Of a stretch of 64,000 bases of DNA, positions 11,733-21,350 are shown piece by piece. The DNA comes from Sorghum bicolor. Lineage: Eukaryota; Streptophyta; Magnoliopsida; Poales; Poaceae. The translations under genes and the position numbers were made by a program. Where the stretch lies: positions 186,001 to 250,000 of the forward strand of contig NC_012874.2 in assembly GCF_000003195.3 (NCBI RefSeq), given 5' to 3'. Position 1 is the stretch's first letter, and each line of letters begins with the position of its first letter. Under the pieces are notes generated by a model, which was not told the origin of the DNA, ran no database searches, and worked only from the letters and a program-made list of their open reading frames with translations.

Positions 11733-12129
11733 AATAAACAAATCAATCAAATAAACTGACCGTCGTCTTCGTGGATTATTTCTCCGGGCCTGGCCACGAA
11801 GAAAGGCTCCGAGGGCACGGCGCCCTCCTCGTGCCACCTCATTCATCTCTGCCGTCTTCTTGAGGAGGTCTATCTTGGTGATGGTGTTGGGGAAGTTGCA
11901 GGGCCGGCCGGCGAACCCCACAGGCATAGGCCGGCGTATCTGTATGTCTTGCCGACGAACGCCGGGTTGATGCTGCACATGTCCATGCCGCGGCCGTGCT
12001 CCTCCGGCTCCCACCACCGTTTCTAGCTCGCCAAATGGGCTGCCATCCAACGGTACCGGCAAACCCTGCCGCCGTCAATTAAACGACACGTCAATACCAA
12101 AAGAAATGTCAATCAAATAAACGCTCGTG

Positions 12130-12340
12130 CTACCACTGCCTCCGTTAATCATTTAACACAGACAGACATCTTAAAAAAACAATTAATTAAAATAGTCTAT
12201 TAACCAAGGCAGATAGGTAAATAAATATGATCGCCTCGGTTAAATAATTAGCAGAGGCAGTGTGTTTTCAAGACAACTGCCTCTGTCGAAGGCAGGCAAC
12301 CTCACATTAACGGAGGCGACTCCCTAGTGTGTCCGCCTCT
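12130..12340. mobile_element. Small CACTA-like element fragment in the CCD8-like intron
   Basis: The ends read cactgcctccgttaatc (left) and, on the other strand, cactagggagtcgcctccgttaat (right). They form imperfect terminal inverted repeats beginning CACT. Inside, degenerate cgcctcggttaa / gaggcag motifs recur in both orientations, as in CACTA subterminal regions. No transposase is present. A similar-looking segment lies at 59090-59300. Confidence 0.5.
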
Positions 12341-12344
12341 TTTG

Positions 12345-12900
12345 TATATTTGTGCTCTGTAGAACTTAACTATATGTTCTTGTGAGATTACCCACGCCCC
12401 AACCAATTTAAAAAACCATCCATCTACATGCGTTATTATTATTATTTTTGACCGAAAGCATGGCTGTTATTGTCGTTGTTTACTAGCTTCTCTTGTATAA
12501 TAAGCAAACCCAACATTGCTGTAATCATATGTTGGTCTAGCTTGATCTTGACTATGTGCTCCAGAATATTGAACCTAAAGATCCTAACGCAATGCACCCT
12601 GAATTACGCTAATGCGAAAAAGTTGTATGATGCTGAAATAGCTAAGTGGAAGGAGTCTCTTGGTCTCATGTTCCCAAAAAAAAATCTCTATAGTGGAGGG
12701 AACAAGTGGAGCAATCCCAGTTTCTATGAATGCTAATGAATACCTTAGCAAAATTGAAGAACGTTCATTATCTAAAAAGGCAAAATTGAAGCAATATAGG
12801 TGCGATCTACAAAATATTATGCTACCACTCTTATCAAGAAGCTGAGTAGCTGACTAATGGTGAATATTGATGGAACTGACATGAGGGAAATGCATATCAC
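12345..12900. other. Repeat-derived intron DNA with short coding-like remnant
   Basis: Two overlapping short frames at 12590-12845 read LRYANAKKLYDAEIAKWKES and then ANEYLSKIEERSLSKKAKLK. They are charged, possibly coiled-coil sequences with no family I recognise. They sit inside the CCD8-like second intron on its antisense strand and are probably part of an inserted element. Confidence 0.3.
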
Positions 12901-13454
12901 AGATGTTTAGTTGTCTGTTTTATGAGGGTATAGGGGTTTATACCCTCACAGCTAGTCCCCGAGCTCCATGTATTGTGATGCGACACGCCATCTTGAGCTT
13001 CTTCGACCAGTGAGGCTTGACGTCTCCAACCAGCAAAGAAAGTCGCTCGAATAGTTGTGACAATAGTTCGGAAGATAGTCGACCACAATTGACACCGAAG
13101 AAGCAGGTTGTCTGAATAATGCATGGTGCTCTTAAGAAAAAAGATTTTTTTTTCTTGATGAAGTGTACCCACTTTACTGTTCTGAAAAGTATAGTCTTTC
13201 AAAAAGCAACCATATTCACCGTAAGGTGAAGTGTGCCCACTTAGTCCCCGAGCCTGTTAGTAGGTGACGTAGACACGTGGTACCAAGGTTAAAAAGAAAA
13301 GTCCACGTAGAAATTTTGATACTGAGATGCATCGCCAGATGCATCGTACCGATGTAGTCCCCGAACTTGCTGGAAGGCAAGGTAAGAGCCTTGTAGCAAG
13401 GTCTAAAAAATTTAAATTTGCCCCTCGGTTGTATATGAGTCCAATTCATATGTA

Positions 13455-13790
13455 ACTGAGAAGAGCAATCCTCAAGCTGTGGTCGGAGAATAATTGAAGC
13501 AAGTCCCGAGTACAACGTAGGAAGTGATTGATGAGTCCCCGAGCACGGTTGGGAATATAAACCTGCTCGGTGGTCGGCATAGTCCCCAAGCACGGCGTAG
13601 GGACTGGTGGACAAGTCCCCAAGCGTGGTTGAGAACATAAACGTGCTCGGTGGTCGGCACAGTCCTCAAGCACAGCGTAGAGACCAGTCGACAAGTCCCC
13701 AAGCGTGGTTGGAAACGTAAACTTGCTCGGTGGTCGGAGCAGTTCCCGAGCACAGCGTAGGGGATGGTCGACGAGTCCCCGAGCGTAGCT
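13455..13790. repeat. 80-bp tandem repeat, about four copies
   Basis: The phrase gtcccc followed by gagc/aagc and gtggttg begins at 13535, 13615, 13695 and 13775, a strict 80-bp period. Each unit contains two half-repeats around agtccc-aagcac-ggcgtag and tgctcggtggtcgg. A partial unit precedes 13535. Related agtccccgagc phrases occur singly back to about 12955, so the array is part of a larger repeat element. Confidence 0.85.
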
Positions 13791-13864
13791 TGTTACTGGA
13801 CCAAGCTCCAGCTCTGGTCTGGCCAACAATCTAGAGCATAAGGTGCGAAACCTAGGCACACGTT

Positions 13865-15172
13865 GAAAGCCCCGGTTTGGTTTTGGATAATTGATGAAAC
13901 CCTAGTACTAACCTCTATACTAAGTGTGTGTAGACTTAATGAGGTTGGTACATGCCAAGTGATGGAGCAAGTGATGATCATGGTGATGATGGTGTTGACC
14001 ACAAGATGATCAAGTGCTCAACTTGAAAAGAAGAAAGAGAAAAACAAAACCCTATGGAGATCAAGGCAAAGGTATTGCTTAGGGTTTTGGTTTTGGTGAT
14101 CAAGACACCATAGAGGGTGTGATCACATTTAGGATAGATAGCCGTACTATAAAGAGGGGAATTCTTTGGCTAAGCGGTTATCAAGTGCCACTAGGTGTCT
14201 TTGTTCTTGTGCATGCATTTAGAACCTAGTGAGCTAACTTAACTCCTTCGAAGAAAATATTTGTGAAAATGCTAACACACGTGCACTTGTTGGTACACAC
14301 GTTGTGGTGTTGGCACACTTTGAGAAGGAGGTGGAGTTTGAAGAGTAGAGAGAGGATGGGTTCCTCTCTCCCTCCCGCCGAGCTTGCGAGGCGGGATTCG
14401 GCGCTTTTCGAGAAAATGAAGTGCATATTTTCTATTGCGCCGGTGGAAAATTTGGAGAAGTCGCGGGAGTGTTTCTCGCTGAGAAAACACTCACCGGACG
14501 CTGGCTTCTGGAGCACCGGACGCTGAGTTTGAGCGTCCGGTGCAGACAGTGCCTGGTCCAGCTAGGGTAAGGCACCGGACGCTGGCTTGAGCGTCCGGTG
14601 GTGCGCGTCCGGTGAGTGTTTTCTCAGCGAGAAACACTCCCGCGACTTCTCCAAATTTCCCACCGGCGCAATAGAAAATATGCACTTCATTTTCTCGAAA
14701 AGCGCCGAATCTCAAAGTGTGCCAACACCACAACGTGTGTACCAACAAGTGCACGTGTGTTAGCATTTTTACAAATATTTTCTTCGAAGGAGTTAAGTTA
14801 GCTCACTAGGTTCTAAATGCATGCACAAGAACAAAGACACCTAGTGGCACTTGATAACCGCTTAGCCAAAGAATTCCCCTCTTTATAGTACGTCTATCTA
14901 TCCTAAATGTGATCACACCCTCTATGGTGTCTTGATCACCAAAACCAAAACCCTAAGCAATACCTTTGCCTTGATCTCCATAGGGTTTTGTTTTTCTCTT
15001 TCTTCTTTTCCAAGTTGAGTACTTGATCATCTTGTGGTCATCACCATCATCACCATGATCATCACTTGCTCCATCACTTGGCATGTACCAACCTCATTAA
15101 GTCTACACACACTTAGTATAGAGGTTAGTACTAGGGTTTCATCAATTATCCAAAACCAAACTAGGGCTTTCA
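13865..15172. repeat. Long inverted repeat (fold-back) with arms of about 565-635 bp
   Basis: The left arm (13865-about 14501) is repeated as its reverse complement on the right (about 14606-15172). The arm ends pair as gaaagcccc...ggtttgg with ccaaac...gggctttc. The inner ends pair as gagtgtttctcgctgagaaaacactc with its complement. The two arms match almost base for base except for a block of about 68 bp at 14327-14394 present only on the left. The loop is about 105 bp and itself contains a smaller perfect hairpin (caccggacgc / gcgtccggtg). No coding content survives. It lies in the CCD8-like second intron. Confidence 0.9.
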
Positions 15173-15479
15173 CCATATCGACCTATGAGAGTATAGGGGT
15201 TTATACCCCACAAATAGTTAACTATCAGTTCTCTATATGAGTAACAATGAGTGAAGTGGTACCTTGCGAAGCCATACAACTAATTTATACACAAAAACCA
15301 AGAAACTTTGCGAGAAATGAAAGATGGAGGACCATGTATTTAACAGTGGAGAACTGACTACTGACTGCAAGGACCCATGCATTAAGCTTGCAGTGGACTA
15401 TATTATTAACTTTGCTCGAACCTAGAATCATATAATATAATACAAGCATATTATTTAGTCCTTGGGGTTACCACTTACT

Positions 15480-16240
15480 AAGGGTTTGTTGGATTCACCC
15501 AACTAAAGTTTTAAAGCTAAACTTTAGCCAGCAAAATTTTCTCAACTAAACTTTAATTTGGGTGTTTAGATTAAAGTAGCTAAACTTTAGCTGGTTGTTT
15601 AGCTAGGTGATTCAAATCCAAACATACCCTAATAAAAGGCTTGCTTTTTTCTGTGGTTGTGGTGGGTGGGGGAGGGGGGGTAGCCTGTTTAGTTATCCCC
15701 AAAAAACTTTTTACTCCGTCTATTGAATATTTAGACACATGCATGGAGTATTAAATATAAATAGAAAAATAACTAATTGTACAGTTTACATAGAAGCCGC
15801 GAGATAAATCTTTTAAGCCTAATTAGTCCATAATTAGGCATAATTGTTGCAGTAACAGACATGTGCTAATGGTGGATTAATTAGGCTTAATAAATTTATC
15901 CCGCAGTTTTTAGGCGAGTTATGTAATTAGTTTTTTAATTAGTATCCGAACACCCATTCCGACATGCGGTAAAATATTTGATCTGACACCCAAAACTTTT
16001 CACCCACGAACTAAACAAGGCTCGGCCCGCGAAACCGAAAAGTTTTTGGGTATTGTAGCACATTTGTAACTATAGTAATTAATGTACAATCATGTGCTGA
16101 TTAAGCTTAAAAGATTCGTCTTGTAAAATAAATGTAAACTTGTGATTAGTTATTTTTTAATTTATATTTAATGCTTTATATATATGTGGCTAAACATTCG
16201 ACGAAAGTTTTTAGAGGAAAACTAAACAGGGTCTACTAGA
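15480..16240. mobile_element. MITE remnants, including TTGTTTAGTT family copies
   Basis: At 15500-15630 there is a small element with inverted aaactttag / ctaaagttt ends. At 15680-16023 and 16035-16232 two copies of the GGCCTTGTTTAGTT family abut (tgtttagttatcccc start, gaactaaacaagg at 16010-16022, and a second aaactaaacaggg end). These fill the 5' part of the second intron of the CCD8-like gene. Confidence 0.6.
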
Positions 16241-17312
16241 TGGTCCACAAATTAAAGCCTAGCTAGAATAGAAAATCAAAAAATAAAGCCTAGAATAGAA
16301 AAAATGTGCAACAAGCTAGCATGCATACCTGGCGTTCGGCAAGAGGTCCTTGTCCTTGTCAGTGCTGAAGGATCTGAGTCTGCGGAGGAGAAGCGTGTGG
16401 ATGATGGTGGGGTCGCCGTAGTGCTCGCAGCAGTCGACGATGACCGCGGCACCGTCGACGTCGTCGTACGCATTGATGTAGTGGATGGCCATGAACGGCG
16501 GCACCTCGACGTACGGTGGCGACCGTGTTCCCGGTGGACCTGCACATGACGTGCATGTAGCTGCCGGACGCCGGGAGCCAGTCGAAGGCGTAGTAGGGGG
16601 CGAGCTCCGACCTGATGAGGCTGGTGGCGGAGTACCGGAGCGGCATCTCCGGCACCACCACGTACTTGTCCGTGACGGCGAACGAGTGCATCCATCCCGG
16701 CATGGGGCCGCCACGGCAGTCCACTCTGCCTATCACCTTCCTCTCGTTGCTCCCAGACGCCATCCTGACGACAAGGTAGCCCGGCCGCTGCCGGGCCAGA
16801 TCCGGGAGCACCGTCAGGAGCCCGTCGCCGCCGGTGGTCGTGATGGGGTGCGCGGACTGTATCATCATGCCGCCAAGCTTGTCCGCGTACCTGAACTTGC
16901 CCACCGTGTCCAGCGTGTCGGGGTCTATTAGGATGGAGCTCTTGGTGGTCTCGGTGAGGGTGAGGCACAGCACCTGGCGGCGGCCGTCGTCCCCGACGAC
17001 GACCGGCAGCGGCAGCACGGCGCTGTTGGGGTTGTCCGTGACCGTGAGCGCGGCGCCGGTGAGGGTGCCGACGACGTTGCGCACGCGGTCGAGCAGGCTG
17101 CTGTTGGGCGGGCACTGCGAGAACTCGCGCAGGACGGGGCGCCCGTTGGCCCTTGCGGACGTGTAGGCGTCCGACTCGATCTGCCGGTGCGCTCCCGTGG
17201 CGCGGCCGTGTCGGAAGGAGACGCGGACGAGCGTGGCGTAGCCGTCGAACAGGTGGTCGAACGCGTGGTCACCCACGTCCCACAGCCCCGGCCCGTTCTG
17301 CATATATATATA

Positions 17313-18212
17313 TATACAATAAAGATAGGACTCCTCCAACAGTCAACAGAACAACACCAGCAGCAGCGCTTTGGGTCATAACTTCTGAACCAGATGGTGG
17401 GGGCGCCCACTCCACCGGTCCAACTCTCATCTCGTTCTTATCCACCCATCCATTTTCTATCTAGCACAAGCACCAAGCAAATACTCTCTCTCTCTCTCTC
17501 CTTCGGAGCCTCACAACCAACTCTGACGGAGCGCCGGGGGTTGTTTCCGGCGAGATGGATCCCACAGGAGCGTGGCAGCCGGCGAGCGTTCACACAGGAT
17601 GCCTCGAAGTCGCTTGCTAGCTAGGCCAAGGACCTCTCAGCATCTCGCTCGGTGATGATGGAAAAGGCCCATCCACTGCCTCCCCACAACCTTCAAGGCC
17701 ATCGATCGAATCCATGTGCAAGAAGACATCAGTGGCCTTCCATGGTGAGGCAGCATGGCGCACCACCAGCAAGAGCCGATCACAACTGCGAGCTTTTTTT
17801 TATTTGGTCCGATTTTGGCCTGGTGGCATCGATTTTAGGTCTCGATCTATTGTTTGATTCTATTTGGTATTCATCTTGCCTTTCTCGTTTAGGTCTCAAA
17901 CAATATATCGATTTGTTCTATGTGACTTCTGCTTCTCTCCACATCGCCGAGACTCCTGATCTATCTCCACACCATCGAATAGTGTTTATTTTGGGGGCTT
18001 CGATTTGATTTCGAACATCGGTTGGGATTATTGTATCCAAACTTTATTGTTGTAGTGTCTTGCGGCCTCTATTAGAGGTTGGACTGGACGTGTGGTCTGC
18101 CTTTGTTCCGGTGGTGACGGATCCGGTTCTGACTCGCTTGCACTAAAATTTTTGTGTGGGAACGAAAGAAAAAAATTTATTATTTTTTCGTCTGTGCCAG
18201 CGTTGAAGCTAC
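17313..18212. other. Intron 1 of the CCD8-like gene, probably carrying an insertion
   Basis: The 0.9-kb stretch separates the first two exon blocks. It includes a (CT)n run at about 17485-17502, then GC-rich sequence, then a T-rich stretch with ttaggtctc repeated. On the gene's strand, exon 1 diverges from the CCD8 pattern immediately after the PAWL codons, with the family's NGTYLR codons absent. An insertion or deletion boundary near 18213-18225 is therefore likely. No clear terminal repeats were found. Confidence 0.4.
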
Positions 18213-18425
18213 CGGGAATAGCCAAGCTGGGAGGTTTCCTTCAACGACCAGGTCGCCTTGCCACCTCTCTTGCCGGACGCTGGTCCATGCAGAATGCCAG
18301 TGGAGTCTCTCGTTGCCGCCTCCGCCCGCACCGTCGTTGCTGCCGATCGAGACCTTCCGGCCGGGGACAGGCGGTATTAGTAGGGTGGATGTACTACCAA
18401 GCATGGGGATGAGGAGAACCGCCAT

Positions 18426-19850
18426 GCTCTCGCGTGTCGTCGACGACGATGATGGCTCTTGGCGTACGTACGTGAGCGAGGATTGTTCTAGCTACCTAAG
18501 GCAGGGATTGGCGACGGAGAGGCTTGGTGCGCAGCGGAACGGTGAGATGTGTGTGTGTGTGTGTGTGTCTCTATATTCTCACACACAATTTCTTTGAGTG
18601 ATGTTCTGCTCCAAGCATTCCTAATTAACTAACCAACATGCAAGAGCAACTGGACCAAAATAATGTAGTCTGGTTTGGCGTGCATTTCAATAGTGTTGGC
18701 TGATTGATGGATGCATTTGATGAATAGTGTTCATTTGGCTGATTTGAGGCATTGGTAACTGCAACCAACGTAGTGGTGACTAGCTAGGATAGTGATTTAA
18801 TCTGACCTAATCCTGTGGGTTCATAGTTAACGTAGGACATTATTTTTTGGTAGCATATTACTGTTCAAACCTGCAACTGGATACGGGTAATCGAGGTTGG
18901 ATTCCCTTGATCCACGAGGATAATGCAAAGTAAGTCATGGGAGTCACTTTCGGCTTTGGGCCTCATCTCCAAGGCAGGCACACAGCCATCATAAGAGACA
19001 CGGACAACAATGGGCACCAACCGATATCCTTGTGTGTAGTGCAGCAGACAGTTTTGTTTTGTTTTTTTCGGTCTACGCATTTCTATGATAATTGCAATAG
19101 TCCGATGACTGAACCAACCGATGCCTCTGGCCTTTTTTATTCTTCAAGCACCATCTGGATGGAGCTTGCCTGTTGTGAATAGAACTGTTCTCTAGCTTGC
19201 GTTGTGATCGATGATAGCTCAGCTGATAGAACACTACGACGAAAGGTGGGTCCCAATTGTTCGTGACTATGAATTTTTTTTTTTAAAGTTCTGATTTGAG
19301 AGTTTCTGCTGGAACAGAGGAAAAAAAATCAGACCATCAAATACGAGGAGAACCCCTCAAATTAAAAGTAGGAGCTCTGATTTGAAGGCTGTCGCTGGAG
19401 ATACTCTTTAGAGGGGGACAATTAACATGTAGCGAGTGTTAGATATTTAAGCAATCTCCATATCAATTTAATCCAGAAAAATAGCCGCATAAATATGATG
19501 ACATATAAATTTAACATGGCAATGATATAGTTATATATTGTCAAAATCATTACATCATGATTTAAAACATGTGAACATGGTATATTGAAATTATATATCA
19601 TACCAGCAAACATAATCATTTTATAAATCATAGCAGCAACCAGCAAGTATTACTACATGTTCATAAACCGCATCAACAAAATGATCTTGTGCATCAAACC
19701 AAATCATAAAAGATATAAAATATATGATCATGAGAACAACAAAGTTGAAGTTGAGAGTGCACCTAGAGGAGGGTCCCGTGCCGGAGGCATTGTAGGCTTT
19801 ATTCTCACTAATACCAGCCATGGAAGCAGTGAGTTTAATTAATGTCGTGG
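18426..19850. other. Upstream flank of the CCD8-like gene, no gene seen
   Basis: Non-coding. It contains a (GT)n run at 18548-18568 and repeat-like AT-rich DNA at 19250-19700. No promoter element can be assigned with confidence. Confidence 0.4.
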
Positions 19851-20060
19851 ACCTCAGTCGATGCAGGAAGGTGTTCGTAGTGTCGATTCCCGCGAACGCT
19901 CCAGAGGAAAAAGAGGACGACGTCGGCGGCGTGCGGAGGGAGCAGTCCCTAAAAACCTAATCGCCTGCAACCCCGAGCAGGGTTCGCAGACGAGCGGCGG
20001 TTCTAGAGGCACCTTGCTCTCCCGATACTTCATACGCGCGGAGCACCAGATGGAGATCGC

Positions 20061-20475
20061 CTTCAAGTAGCGGAGGATGATTCTGGTGTTTCTCGGATTA
20101 GTCTTTGATCACCTTCAAGTAGCAGAGGATGATTCTTGTGTTTCTCGGGATAGTCTTTGATCACCTTCAAGTAGCAGAGGATGATTATGGTGTTTCTCGG
20201 GTTAGTCTTTGATCACCTTCAAGTAGCAGAGGGTGATTCTTGTGTTTCTCGGATTAGTCTTTGATCACCTTCAGGTAGCAGAGGATGATTATGGTGTTTC
20301 TCGGGTTAGTCTTTGATCACCCTCAAGTAGCAGAAGATGATTCTAGTGTTTCTCGAGTTAGTCTTTCTCCAGACGGAACTTAGGATTTTATTCTTACAGG
20401 CAGAGGATGATTTTGGTGTTTCTCTGGTTAGTCTTTCTCCAGACGGGACTCGAGATTTTATTCTCGCAGGTAGAG
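20061..20475. repeat. 52-bp tandem repeat, six units plus diverged tail
   Basis: The phrase cttcaagtagc starts at 20061, 20113, 20165, 20217, 20269 and 20321, an exact 52-bp period with units differing by a few bases. The rest of each unit reads gatgattctggtgtttctcgg, then ttagtctttgatcac. Two longer diverged units follow to about 20475 (tctttctccagacgg, gattttattct). The flanking 19850-20600 is GC-rich and looks like one non-autonomous transposon, but I could not define its ends. Confidence 0.9.
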
Positions 20476-20857
20476 GCAGGAGAAGGGATCGCAGTCAACT
20501 CAAGAGACAGACAAACAAGCAAAGAGTTCGTAACAGACAAAGATTAATCGTGATAATACAAAAGAAGAAACTCACGTTATTATGAGTTTTGATTGGCGGC
20601 ACGGCCTGGGCGGCGGCAGTGCGCGCACGTGTGGCACGCCTTTGTACTTTTCTCAACTTCTCAATATAGAAGGATAAAATCCAACCATATAAGTCTAGTT
20701 AATGTTTTATCAATATATCCCGTATTGTATTAATTATACACCGAGTTTATTGATTTACTAAATGTATATGGGCCAAGCCCATTATAAATCCACAGCAAGA
20801 CACCAAGTTTTGTCCGTCGAAGAAGCTGTAGGTAGGAGATATGTATGTCGACGATCG

Positions 20858-20956
20858 AAACGCTGCTGGGGTCCTTATTATGAATTTAGTACAGCAGGCC
20901 TTGCTGATAAGAAAGGAGGATATGTATATGCCCGGCCGGTAACCCCAGCAGCGTTT
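20858..20956. repeat. Hairpin with a 14-bp perfect stem
   Basis: aaacgctgctgggg at 20858-20871 pairs with ccccagcagcgttt at 20943-20956 across a 71-nt loop. The segments beside each arm share acagcagg and ttattatgaattta in direct orientation, so the structure is a small rearranged repeat in the 3' flank of FAD3-A. Confidence 0.6.
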
Positions 20957-21099
20957 ATACAGCAGGTCCTTCGCCTATTATGAATTTATAGTACACAATC
21001 GTTTTTGAGAGGTATATAGAGTAGCTAAGCATGCATTACTCCTGATCCTACTATATATACTGTACAATTAATATATAAACGATGCGGAGAAATTGGTTA

Positions 21100-21105
21100 T
21101 TTATT
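21100..21105 (-). terminator. FAD3: Candidate polyadenylation signal of FAD3-A
   Basis: The minus strand reads AATAAA here, about 245 bp past the FAD3-A stop codon. It is the nearest hexamer of that form in the 3' flank. Confidence 0.35.
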
Positions 21106-21350
21106 CAATCTCACACATGTGATTTAATTATTCTGACATTATTTTTTTGCATAATATATAGGCCACGAACAGATGGAATACATTGCACCAACTGACTTCA
21201 CCTACTACTCCGTATACGAATACGAGAGCGCGAGGTATTCAACACCAACATCAACCGTATGCATATCGAGACGTACGTACGGGCATCTATCATTATTCCC
21301 AGCTGGCAAAGCGCAGGCATGGAATGGATCCCTCCCAGCAATGATGCAAG

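Larger units (their letters stand above)
11503..18425 (-). pseudogene. CCD8: CCD8-like carotenoid cleavage dioxygenase (strigolactone biosynthesis), broken
   Basis: Four exon blocks are readable on the minus strand: 18213-18425 (AWTSVRQERWQGDLVVEGNL), 16329-17297 (NGPGLWDVGDHAFDHLFDGY through INAYDDVDGAAV), 11761-12065 (MDMCSINPAF, RPCNFPNTITKIDL, VPSEPFFVARPG) and 11503-11657 (VVISIVSGA through FPYGQLPYGFHGCW, stop TAA). The order and wording match CCD8 (rice D10, Arabidopsis MAX4), the plastid enzyme that makes carlactone from 9-cis-beta-apo-10'-carotenal. All four iron-ligand histidine contexts survive (SAHPI, MHSF, IHYINAY, GFHGCW). The frame does not: a 4-nt insertion near 16510, a short deletion at the start of the third block, a +1 change, and two GGCC insertions near 11905-11935 shift it repeatedly. 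The NGTYLR stretch before NGPGLW is missing and intron 2 is about 4.3 kb of repeats. The gene converges on D53. It is a pseudogene as read. Confidence 0.88.

Noticed and set aside
11509..11733. Plus-strand frame beginning RNPATVEAVGQLAIWEP
   Set aside because: The reverse strand of the same bases encodes the last CCD8 exon (FPYGQLPYGFHGCW), so the plus frame is a shadow.
13455..13790. CRISPR-like array
   Set aside because: Units of 80 bp are contiguous with no unique spacers, and the host is a plant nuclear genome; it is a tandem repeat.
14230..14801. Open frames in the fold-back arms
   Set aside because: Frames mirror each other across the inverted repeat and show no domain; they are by-products of the palindrome.
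16485..17166. Plus-strand open frames opposite the CCD8-like second exon
   Set aside because: They are antisense shadows of the CCD8-like exon; only the minus strand shows conserved carotenoid dioxygenase motifs.
11503..18425. Idea that the minus-strand dioxygenase is an NCED or CCD7 gene
   Set aside because: The stretches AWTSVRQERW, DPDTLDTVGKF, GSNERKVIGRVDCRGGP and GFHGCW with the same spacing fit the CCD8 clade rather than NCED or CCD7.
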